Assembly: GCA_944358665.1 (NCBI GenBank)
Contig: CALVRP010000081.1
Coordinates: 1-14,017, forward strand
Reading direction: 5' to 3'
Source: an uncultured Bacilli bacterium
Lineage (GTDB): Bacteria; Bacillota_I; Bacilli_A; RF39; UBA660
DNA length: 14,017 bases
Of the stretch, positions 5,618 through 12,270 are shown in pieces (position 1 is the first letter of the stretch; every line of letters begins with the position of its first letter). The notes beneath the pieces are model-generated. The model was not told where the DNA came from and did no database searches. It saw only the letters and a list, made by a program, of their open reading frames with translations. A program made the position numbers and the translations under genes.

Positions 5618-6610
5618 TTGAAAGATAAGTTAACAGATAATTTTTTAATTTATGAAGCGGATAATAATGTTAAAGTTGAAGTTATTTTGGAACAAGAAAA
5701 TGTTTGGTTATCACAAGAACAGATTAGTAAATTATATAATAAAGCAAAATCAACTATTAACGAGCACATAAAGAATATATTTGCAGAACAAGAACTGAAT
5801 AAAAATTTAGTTGTTCGGAATTTCCGAACAACTGCTAAAGATGGAAAATCATATAATATAAATTACTATAATCTTGAAATGGTAATTGCGATTGGCTTTC
5901 GAGTAAAATCTTCCGAGGGTACTAAATTTAGAATATGGGCTAATCAGCAATTAAAAGATTATTTAGTAAAAGGATATAATTTAAATGTCGAAAGATTTAA
6001 AAATAATGGCAGTAATCCATATTTTGAAGAATTACTTGATAAAATTAGGGATATAAGATCAAGTGAAAAAGTTTTTTGGCGAAAAATATTAGATATATAT
6101 GCAACATCTATTGATTATAACCCTAAAGAAACAATTACAATTAATTTTTTTAAAACCGTTCAAAATAAAATGCATTATGCTGCTACAAATCATACGGCAC
6201 CAGAAATTATCTATAATAGAGTTGATAGTAAAAAAGATAACATTGGACTTACTAATTTTAAAGGTGATATTCCAACAAAAAAAGAAACGGAAATAGCTAA
6301 AAATTATTTAACCTATGAAGAGTTACAAATTTTAAACCGATTAGTATCTTCTTATCTTGATATCGCGGAAATAAATGCTTTAAAAAGAAAAGCTATGACC
6401 ATGAGAGATTGGCTTTTAGAACTAGATAGTTTTCTTAAAATGACTCAAAGTGATATTTTAAATTCAAAGGGGACTATTTCGCATGAAGAGGCTTTAAGAA
6501 AAGCCCACGCTGAGTATGATAAGTATATGGAGAGTCATTTAACTAGAGCAGAAAAAGATTATTTAGAAATTATGAATATTGAATTAAAAGAAATTGATAA
6601 AGTAAGTTAA
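5618..6610 (+). CDS. rhuM: RhuM family protein
   Basis: This protein belongs to the Virulence_RhuM family, named from a Salmonella pathogenicity island gene. The family is widespread in gut bacteria and its molecular function is unresolved. It is 330 aa, close to full length. Landmarks: FLIYEADNNVKVEVILE at the N-terminus, VWLSQEQI (29-36) and STINEHI (45-51), which look like a helix-turn-helix, VVRNFRTT (65-72), RIWANQQLKDYLVKGY (105-120), IRSSEKVFWRKILDIYATSI (146-165), KTVQNKMHYA (179-188) and a C-terminal ISHEEALRKAHAEYDKY. The TTG start lies 8 nt after AAAGGAG, matching the KilA-N gene; an in-frame ATG at 5600 overlaps that ribosome binding site and has none of its own. A perfect 25-nt palindrome lies in its coding sequence at 5809-5833. 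No terminator follows, so the next genes may be read from its promoter. Confidence 0.93.
   Translation: MKDKLTDNFLIYEADNNVKVEVILEQENVWLSQEQISKLYNKAKSTINEHIKNIFAEQELNKNLVVRNFRTTAKDGKSYNINYYNLEMVIAIGFRVKSSEGTKFRIWANQQLKDYLVKGYNLNVERFKNNGSNPYFEELLDKIRDIRSSEKVFWRKILDIYATSIDYNPKETITINFFKTVQNKMHYAATNHTAPEIIYNRVDSKKDNIGLTNFKGDIPTKKETEIAKNYLTYEELQILNRLVSSYLDIAEINALKRKAMTMRDWLLELDSFLKMTQSDILNSKGTISHEEALRKAHAEYDKYMESHLTRAEKDYLEIMNIELKEIDKVS
5809..5833. repeat. Perfect 25-nt palindrome inside rhuM
   Basis: AGTTGTTCGGAA (5809-5820) and TTCCGAACAACT (5822-5833) are exact inverted repeats around one T. As RNA this would form an 11-bp stem with a 3-nt loop, containing four G-C pairs and strong for this AT-rich sequence. 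It encodes VVRNFRTT (residues 65-72), using CGG and CGA for arginine where AGA is the usual codon. It could be an intragenic operator or an mRNA structure. Confidence 0.85.
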
Positions 6611-6652
6611 TAATATAAATTTATTAGAAATTAATTATAAGGAGTGAAAAAT

Positions 6653-7138
6653 ATGTATAAATCATTAGATAAAAAAGGGATAACAGTAATGAGGATTAAT
6701 GCGATAATAAGTGCGGTAATAATTATGGCTATAGTTTTAATTGCTTTATATTTTTGTCTTACAAATATTGAAGAAGAATTTATAAGAGTTACGGCAATTA
6801 TAATTTCTGGCATAATTTCATTATTGGTATTACTAGATATTTTCTTATTTCCAGTTATTCGATATAACCGGTATAAATATTTAATAACTAATGAAAGAAT
6901 AGAAGTTAAAAAAGGTTTATTTTTAATAACAAGATCGATAATTCAAATAAAAAGAGTTCAAAAAATCGAAATTAGTGATGGACCGATTGATCGAAAGTTT
7001 AACTTAGCCAATGTTAATATTTTTACGGCGGCTGGAATGGTCGATATCAAATTTTTAAATAAAGAAGAAGCTGAGTCAATTACTGAAGAAATTAATAATT
7101 TACTAAAGAAAAATTTGGAGAAGAATCATGAAAATTAG
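6653..7138 (+). CDS. bPH2 domain membrane protein, YdbS-like
   Basis: This is a small membrane protein (161 aa) with the bacterial PH-like bPH_2 (DUF304) domain, like B. subtilis YdbS (about 159 aa). Two hydrophobic segments lie at about 14-36 and 44-66. The bPH_2 domain follows: YLITNERIEVKKGLFLITR, IIQIKRVQKIEISDGPIDRKF, LANVNIFTAAGMVDIKFL. The C-terminus is a charged helix. The start is the ATG at 6653, 8 nt after AAGGAG; a GTG at 6644 falls inside that ribosome binding site. It overlaps the next gene by 11 bases, so the two products are made together and probably form a complex, as the family pairing suggests. In B. subtilis the ydbST pair belongs to the sigma-W envelope-stress group and contributes to resistance against antimicrobial compounds of other bacilli; transfer of that role here is inference. 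Confidence 0.85.
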   Translation: MYKSLDKKGITVMRINAIISAVIIMAIVLIALYFCLTNIEEEFIRVTAIIISGIISLLVLLDIFLFPVIRYNRYKYLITNERIEVKKGLFLITRSIIQIKRVQKIEISDGPIDRKFNLANVNIFTAAGMVDIKFLNKEEAESITEEINNLLKKNLEKNHEN

Positions 7139-8507
7139 ATTACATCCATCGATTATTTTAGAAAATTTAATTTCTTCCCTTGGAATAATTATTATTATTT
7201 TTATTTATCTTGTAGTTGATGATATAAACTCTGAAAAACTGGATGCTTTAGCTAACCTTGCTAGCGAAATTCCTTTTATAGGTGTTTTAATTGCGATTTT
7301 AATATTTATTGGTTTGATGTTAATATTTGCGGTTTATTTCTTCTTTAGATGGTATAATACATACGTTTATTTTAACAACGATACTTTTGTTATCGAAAGT
7401 GGAAAACTGTTTAAGAAAAAATCTAGTTTTCATTTAAAAGATATTGCGACGGTTAATATTAAACAAAATATTTTAGAAAAACTTTTAAATACAGCAAATA
7501 TGAAGATTGTTTTAAATATGAATGATGAAAATAATTTTAAAGGCAAACTTTTATTTAAACAGAATATTGCCATAAATATTAAAAATCAAATATTAGGAAA
7601 AGAAGTAGAGGAAGAAGAAAAGTTTGACAGTTTGTTTAACTTTAATTTTAAAGATATTATTGTCCATTTATTTTTATCGTTTAATATTTTATCAATTATT
7701 ATTTTAATATTAGTGTATATTCCTATTGTCTATGGTATTTTATATGAAGGTGGCTTTGGCAGTATTTTCTTAACGGTTATTGTTACTATCATCTTTATTG
7801 GTAGTATTATAGTTAGTTCACTAAAAATAATTTTAAATTATTATGATTTTAGAGTAACTAGAGAAGATGATACGATTAAACTTTCTCATGGTGCTTTAAC
7901 AACTTATAAGTATAGTATTCCGATTAAAAAGATAAATTCTGTAATGGTTAAGAGAACGCTTCAAGCTAAAATATTTGATTATTATTTAGTTGAAGTTGTT
8001 AATGCGGGAATGAACGAGATAGAAAATGAAAAAACAATTATTTCTCTATATGTAAAAAAAGATAGATTAGAAGAAATATTTGGTAAATTATTGCCAGAAT
8101 ACCAAAATAATATAGAACTTAATAAGCAACCGTTAAAAGCGTTTGGTACATATTTACTGTCAAAAGTGATATTATTTATAATTGCTTTAGTTTTGATGCC
8201 TATGACTAAGTATTTATCGCTTTTATTAATTCCTTTGATTTTTGTAATTGCTTTTATGCAGTATAAATTTAAAAAGATCGGGATAGATGATAATTTTCTT
8301 ATTTTAGAAAGTGGATTCTTTGAAGAAAAAAATATTATTCTAGCTTTTCGTAAAATAGAACTTATTGCTTTTGAAAAAGGTGTTTCTAGTAAGATAACTA
8401 ATTTATGGAGTGTCCGGGCTAATATTGTTGGTAATTTAACTAATAGTTCATTTAAAAGTGGATATTTTACAAAGGAGACTATGAAAAATATTGAAATTAG
8501 TTATTAA
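7128..8507 (+). CDS. bPH2 domain membrane protein, YdbT-like
   Basis: This larger partner of the upstream protein has 459 aa and three bPH_2 (DUF304) units separated by membrane hairpins. The first unit is about 78-150 (YVYFNNDTFVIESGKLFKKK, FHLKDIATVNIKQNILEKLL). The second is about 239-310 (DFRVTREDDTIKLSHGALT, YSIPIKKINSVMVKR). The third is about 382-450 (KIGIDDNFLILESGFFEEKN, LAFRKIELIAFEKG). Paired hydrophobic segments lie at about 15-31/49-73, 178-204/211-235 and 340-376. This arrangement matches YdbT, which has about 490 aa in B. subtilis. A GGAGAAG ribosome binding site lies inside the 3' end of the upstream gene, indicating translational coupling. No catalytic residues are visible; the role is probably envelope protection through protein or lipid binding. 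Confidence 0.85.
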   Translation: MKIRLHPSIILENLISSLGIIIIIFIYLVVDDINSEKLDALANLASEIPFIGVLIAILIFIGLMLIFAVYFFFRWYNTYVYFNNDTFVIESGKLFKKKSSFHLKDIATVNIKQNILEKLLNTANMKIVLNMNDENNFKGKLLFKQNIAINIKNQILGKEVEEEEKFDSLFNFNFKDIIVHLFLSFNILSIIILILVYIPIVYGILYEGGFGSIFLTVIVTIIFIGSIIVSSLKIILNYYDFRVTREDDTIKLSHGALTTYKYSIPIKKINSVMVKRTLQAKIFDYYLVEVVNAGMNEIENEKTIISLYVKKDRLEEIFGKLLPEYQNNIELNKQPLKAFGTYLLSKVILFIIALVLMPMTKYLSLLLIPLIFVIAFMQYKFKKIGIDDNFLILESGFFEEKNIILAFRKIELIAFEKGVSSKITNLWSVRANIVGNLTNSSFKSGYFTKETMKNIEISY

Positions 8508-8544
8508 ATTTTTTAAATGATATAACGGGAAAGAGGGTTATGGT

Positions 8545-9150
8545 ATGAAAGTTAATTATAATTTAGTAATGGAAGATATTATTAATAATTTAGAAACAAA
8601 ACCAAAGCTTTTATTACACGCATGCTGTGGGGTTTGTAGTAGTTCTGTTTTAGAACGCCTTATTCCTTATTTTGATATTACAGTTTTATTTTATAATCCT
8701 AATATTTATCCAGCTTCGGAATATCAAAAAAGATTAGATGTTTTAAAAGAATATATCAATAAAGCTGCTTTGCCAGTAAAAATATTGGAAACCGATTATC
8801 GTATAAAAGACTTTTATCAAGTAGTAAAGGGCTTAGAAAACGAAAAAGAAGGTGGCTTACGTTGTGATAAATGTTATTTTTTAAGATTGGAAGAAACAGC
8901 TAAAATAGCTAAAGAAAAAGGTTATGATTATTTTTGTACCACATTATCTGTAAGTCCTTATAAAAAAGCTACTACATTAAATGAAATTGGTAAAAGATTG
9001 GAGCAACAGTATCAAGTTAAATACTTATATTCTGATTTCAAGAAAAAAGAAGGGTATAAAAGAAGCAATGAACTGGCAAAAAAGTATGGCTTGTATCGTC
9101 AACATTATTGTGGCTGTGAATTTTCATTAAACGATACAACGGTGAAATAA
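8545..9150 (+). CDS. queH: Epoxyqueuosine reductase QueH
   Basis: This cytoplasmic iron-sulfur enzyme catalyses the last step of queuosine synthesis, reducing epoxyqueuosine to queuosine at position 34 of GUN-anticodon tRNAs. QueH (formerly DUF208) is the non-homologous alternative to QueG. The protein is 201 aa, typical length. All expected cysteine motifs are present: LHACCGVCSS (C27, C28, C31), LRCDKCYFLRLEETA (C107, C110) and YRQHYCGCEFS (C189, C191), together with FYNPNIYPASEY and the CTTLSVSPYK motif. The start ATG follows GAGGG by about 8 nt. It lies 37 bases after the ydbT-like gene and its stop codon directly abuts the start of the deacetylase gene. The neighbours have no evident link to tRNA modification, and no preQ1 riboswitch is visible in the short upstream gap. 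Confidence 0.95.
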   Translation: MKVNYNLVMEDIINNLETKPKLLLHACCGVCSSSVLERLIPYFDITVLFYNPNIYPASEYQKRLDVLKEYINKAALPVKILETDYRIKDFYQVVKGLENEKEGGLRCDKCYFLRLEETAKIAKEKGYDYFCTTLSVSPYKKATTLNEIGKRLEQQYQVKYLYSDFKKKEGYKRSNELAKKYGLYRQHYCGCEFSLNDTTVK

Positions 9151-9954
9151 ATGAACAAAGCAGTATGTTTTATTGTTTTATTTCTAAGTTTTTTCTTATT
9201 TATAAATTTAGATGAAGATAAGGTTTTAAAGTCTTCTTTATTGGAAGAAGAAAACTTTAATAAAATGGAAAAAAAGCCACCGGTTAGACTAGAAAAAGAA
9301 AATATTGTTTTATCAGAACCATCACCAAAAACAATTTATTTAACTTTTGATGATGGACCTAGTTATTTAACTAATCAAATTTTAGATATTTTGGAAGAAA
9401 AAGGAGTTCCTGCAACATTTTTTGTCGTTGGAGCTAATATTGAAAAATATAAAGATGTTGTTGAAAGAGCTTATATCAGTGGTCATACTATTGCGGTGCA
9501 TTCTGATACTCATGTTTATGGCTATATTTATTCATCCTTAGATAATTATTTAAATGATTTAAATTCTATTCGTAGTAAGGTTCATAATATCACAAAAGAC
9601 TATCCGAGGATTGTAAGATTGCCAGGTGGAACTTCAAATACGATTAGTAAAAAATATAAAGAAGGTGTTGTGTCGGAAATTACGCATTGGCTTGATAAGC
9701 ATGACTATTACTATTTCGATTGGAATATTGACTCTTTAGACGCTTCTGGAAATGCTTCTAAAGAAGTTATTTATAATAGCGTTATTAATAATTTAAAAAC
9801 AGGAGATAATATTATATTAATGCATGACTCTAGTACTAAACAATCAACTGTAGAAGCATTACCTTTAATTATTGATTATGCAAAAAAATATGATTATACT
9901 TTTGCGAAAATAACGAAAAATACTAATTTATATCATCATAAGGTTAGAAATTAA
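9151..9954 (+). CDS. Membrane-anchored polysaccharide deacetylase (NodB domain)
   Basis: This carbohydrate esterase family 4 enzyme probably removes N-acetyl groups from peptidoglycan or another surface glycan, outside the membrane. It has 267 aa. An N-terminal hydrophobic stretch (about 4-19) acts as signal peptide or anchor, followed by a charged linker. All five NodB motifs are visible: TFDDGPS (65-71, metal-binding Asp), HSDTH (117-121, two metal-binding His), RLPGG (156-160), DWNIDSLD (190-197) and ILMHDS (222-227, catalytic-type His225). The start codon directly follows the queH stop, with only a weak GGTGA upstream, which suggests translational coupling. A terminator overlaps its stop codon, ending the run of genes. 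Peptidoglycan deacetylation commonly protects against lysozyme and would fit the envelope-defence neighbours; the substrate here is not proven. Confidence 0.92.
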   Translation: MNKAVCFIVLFLSFFLFINLDEDKVLKSSLLEEENFNKMEKKPPVRLEKENIVLSEPSPKTIYLTFDDGPSYLTNQILDILEEKGVPATFFVVGANIEKYKDVVERAYISGHTIAVHSDTHVYGYIYSSLDNYLNDLNSIRSKVHNITKDYPRIVRLPGGTSNTISKKYKEGVVSEITHWLDKHDYYYFDWNIDSLDASGNASKEVIYNSVINNLKTGDNIILMHDSSTKQSTVEALPLIIDYAKKYDYTFAKITKNTNLYHHKVRN

Positions 9955-9966
9955 CCTTTTTAATTT
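9940..9966 (+). terminator. Terminator overlapping the deacetylase stop codon
   Basis: AAGGTTA (9940-9946) pairs with TAACCTT (9952-9958) around a 5-nt loop and is followed by TTTTTAATTT. The stop codon lies within the 3' side. The 3' arm can alternatively pair with a second AAGGTTA at 9980-9986. Confidence 0.65.
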
Positions 9967-9986
9967 CAAAAAAAATTGTAAGGTTA

Positions 9987-10015
9987 TTGACAAAATATGG
10001 ATGTTGTCATAAAAT
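9987..10015 (+). promoter_or_regulatory. Sigma-A promoter of the marR-ABC operon
   Basis: TTGACA (9987-9992) is a perfect -35; TAAAAT (10010-10015) is a 5-of-6 -10, spacer 17 bp. It is the best consensus promoter in the window and sits 28 bases before the marR start, with AAGAGG as ribosome binding site in between. The expected start is near 10022. Confidence 0.8.
9988..10009. promoter_or_regulatory. Inverted-repeat operator, probable MarR site
   Basis: TGACAA (9988-9993) and TTGTCA (10004-10009) are perfect inverted repeats with a 10-base gap. They fill the promoter from the -35 to the edge of the -10. The size (22 bases) and position fit an autoregulatory site for a dimeric MarR protein, the product of the next gene; binding would occlude RNA polymerase. 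Confidence 0.65.
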
Positions 10016-10042
10016 GAATAGGACGATGAGAAGAGGTGTTAT

Positions 10043-10489
10043 ATGAAAACGGATAGTGTGCTTTTTAAAATAAAGTCTTTAGAGCAAGCCATTTTTCGTT
10101 TTATTTTTAGCCATGTTAAGTTTCCTGAAGATATGAAGATTCCTACACCAACACAAATGCAAATCGTCGGTTATATTTTAAATCATCCTAAAGAAGATAT
10201 ATATCAGAAAGATTTAGAGAATATTTTAAATCTAAGGCGAGCAACCGTCTCAGGAGTACTAGGAACTATGGAAAAAAATCATTTAATAAAAAGAGTTGTT
10301 GATGATAAAGACACAAGAACTAAAAAAATTATTTTGAATTCTGAAATGGAAAAATGTTTTAAAGAACATATAAATGAAATTACTAGGCTTGAAAAAAATT
10401 TGACTAAAGGTTTAAGTCAAGAAGAACTTGAAATTTTTACAAAAGTTATTAATCAAATGAAAAAAAATGTTGAATACACTAATAATTAG
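10043..10489 (+). CDS. MarR family transcriptional regulator
   Basis: This dimeric winged-helix repressor, typically released from DNA by small ligands or by oxidation, has 148 aa, the usual length. The winged helix spans about residues 35-98: PTQMQIVGYILNHPKEDIYQ, then DLENILNLRRATVSGVLGTM as the recognition region, and the wing KRVVDDKDTRTKKIIL. Flanking N- and C-terminal helices (SLEQAIFRFIF; ITRLEKNLTKGLSQEELEIF) form the dimer interface in the family. It is first in an operon with two ABC half-transporters; 17 bases separate it from the first. It has a strong promoter with an overlapping inverted repeat. The most likely job is autorepression and repression of the exporter genes until a substrate appears; the ligand is unknown. 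Confidence 0.93.
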   Translation: MKTDSVLFKIKSLEQAIFRFIFSHVKFPEDMKIPTPTQMQIVGYILNHPKEDIYQKDLENILNLRRATVSGVLGTMEKNHLIKRVVDDKDTRTKKIILNSEMEKCFKEHINEITRLEKNLTKGLSQEELEIFTKVINQMKKNVEYTNN

Positions 10490-10506
10490 TTAGAAAGGGA
10501 AATGAT

Positions 10507-12270
10507 ATGTTAAAGTTATTAAAAGTTTTTAATAAGAAAGACTATATATATATATTTATTTGTATTGTTTTTATTGTTGGTCAAGTATGGCTTGATTTAA
10601 AATTACCTGATTATATGGCTGAAATCACAACGTTGGTACAAACTGAAGGTAGTCAAATGCATGAAATTGCGATAAAGGGACTTTATATGTTACTATGTGC
10701 ATTTGGAAGTCTGTGTTTTGCTGTTATAACTGGTTATTTTGCGGCTAAACTAGCGGCAACATTTTCTTTAAAAGTTCGTAAAAAAATATTTCATAAAGTA
10801 GAATCCTTAGATATGCAAGAGGTTAAAAATTTTGAAACAAGTAGTTTAATTACTAGAACAACGAACGATGTAACACAAGTAGAGATGTTGATTGCGCTTG
10901 GTCTTCAGCTGCTTATTAAGGCCCCAATAACAGCAGTTTGGGCAGTAACTAAGATCCTTGATAAGAGCTGGGAATGGAGTGCTATTACGGGAATCGCTGT
11001 AGTGATTTTATTAGCTGTTATTTTTACGTTAATGCTTATTGTTATTCCAAGATTTAAATTAGTTCAAAAAATGACAGATAAATTAAATGGTATAACTAGA
11101 GAAAATTTAACAGGAATTAGAGTGGTTAGAGCTTTTAATGCCGAAAATTATCAAGAGGCTAAATTTGATAAAGCCAATAATAATCTTACGAACTTACAAT
11201 TATTTAACCAAAAGAAATTTGCTATTTTATCACCGGTTATGTATTTAATTATGTATTGTCTAACCTTGGCTATTTATTTTGTGGGGGCTTACTTAATTGA
11301 AGAAGCTGGTATGGCAGATAAAATTGGTATCTTTGGTAATATGATTGTCTTTAGTTCATATGCAATGCAAGTTATTATGTCATTCTTGATGTTAGCGATG
11401 ATTTTTATGATTTTACCAAGGGCGCAGGTATCAGCTAAGCGTATTAATGAAGTGTTAGATACTCAAAATACGATTGTTCCAGGGACATTTAATGGAGATA
11501 AAACACCAGAAGTTGGAACTGTTGAGTTTAAAAACGTATCCTTTAAATACCCTAACGCTGATGAGTATTTACTTAAAAATATTTCTTTTAAAGCCAATCC
11601 TGGTGAAACAGTAGCGTTTATTGGATCAACGGGTTCAGGTAAAAGTACATTAATTAATCTTGTACCTAGATTTTATGATGCTTCAGAGGGAGAGGTTTTG
11701 GTCGATGGTATTAATGTTAAAGAATATGTTCCTGAGGCCTTATATAATCGCTTAGGTTATGTTCCGCAAAAAGCGGTTATGTTTAATGGTAGTGTTAATT
11801 ATAATGTAGCTTATGGTGAAAACGGCAAAGGTGAAACAAGTGAAGAACAAATCAAACAGGCGGTAGAGGTGGCTCAGGCAAAAGAATTTGTTGAAAAAAT
11901 GGATGAAAAATATCAAACCCATATTGCGAGTGGTGGTACTAATGTATCAGGTGGGCAAAAACAAAGATTATCAATTGCTAGAGCGATTGCTAGGGACCCT
12001 GAAATTTATATTTTTGATGATTCGTTTTCAGCGTTAGATTATAAGACTGATGCCGTTTTAAGAAAAAAATTAAAAGAATATACAAAAAATGCCACAAGTT
12101 TAATTGTAGCCCAAAGAATTGGTACTATTATGAATGCTGATAAAATAATTGTTTTAGATAGTGGTAAATGTGTTGGAATAGGCACACATAAAGAACTTTT
12201 AAAAAGTTGTAATGTATATAAAGAGATAGCTTTATCACAATTATCAAAGGAGGAGTTAGAAAATGCATAA
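10507..12270 (+). CDS. ABC exporter half-transporter, degenerate ATP site subunit
   Basis: This multidrug or peptide exporter subunit has 587 aa: an N-terminal six-helix membrane domain (about 12-305) and a nucleotide-binding domain (about 335-575). It has Walker A GSTGSGKST (373-381), Q-loop Gln421, signature VSGGQ (480-484) and Walker B YIFDD (501-505). The residue after the Walker B Asp is Asp505 instead of the catalytic Glu, and the switch His is Gln536 (VAQR for VAHR). This pattern marks the subunit holding the degenerate site of heterodimeric exporters such as TM287/288, LmrCD and BmrCD. The next gene begins before this one ends (8-base overlap), so the partner is translated in a coupled way. 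The operon position behind marR suggests induction by the exported compound. Substrate is unknown. Confidence 0.93.
   Translation: MLKLLKVFNKKDYIYIFICIVFIVGQVWLDLKLPDYMAEITTLVQTEGSQMHEIAIKGLYMLLCAFGSLCFAVITGYFAAKLAATFSLKVRKKIFHKVESLDMQEVKNFETSSLITRTTNDVTQVEMLIALGLQLLIKAPITAVWAVTKILDKSWEWSAITGIAVVILLAVIFTLMLIVIPRFKLVQKMTDKLNGITRENLTGIRVVRAFNAENYQEAKFDKANNNLTNLQLFNQKKFAILSPVMYLIMYCLTLAIYFVGAYLIEEAGMADKIGIFGNMIVFSSYAMQVIMSFLMLAMIFMILPRAQVSAKRINEVLDTQNTIVPGTFNGDKTPEVGTVEFKNVSFKYPNADEYLLKNISFKANPGETVAFIGSTGSGKSTLINLVPRFYDASEGEVLVDGINVKEYVPEALYNRLGYVPQKAVMFNGSVNYNVAYGENGKGETSEEQIKQAVEVAQAKEFVEKMDEKYQTHIASGGTNVSGGQKQRLSIARAIARDPEIYIFDDSFSALDYKTDAVLRKKLKEYTKNATSLIVAQRIGTIMNADKIIVLDSGKCVGIGTHKELLKSCNVYKEIALSQLSKEELENA

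Larger units (their letters stand above)
5491..5623 (+). repeat. Direct repeat copy B: terminator-promoter-leader cassette before rhuM
   Basis: This is the second copy of the cassette at 4432-4566, offset by 1059 bases over the ungapped part. It even keeps the sequence that in copy A encodes the last codons and stop of the prepilin peptidase (TTATATGGTTTATATTAA, one base changed), although here it lies after the KilA-N stop and is not translated. This shows copy A's position is probably ancestral for that part and copy B arose by duplication or recombination. Confidence 0.9.

Noticed and set aside
6609..6640. Inverted repeat TAATAA/TTATTA after rhuM as a terminator
   Set aside because: The stem is only six A-T pairs with no T-run, too weak to call.
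8518..8526. Extended -10-like TGATATAAC before queH
   Set aside because: The start site would fall inside the ribosome binding site, leaving almost no leader, and no -35 is visible; queH is more simply read from upstream.
8508..8544. preQ1 riboswitch before queH
   Set aside because: The gap is only 37 bases and shows no pseudoknot-like pairing or the C-rich loop expected of that class.
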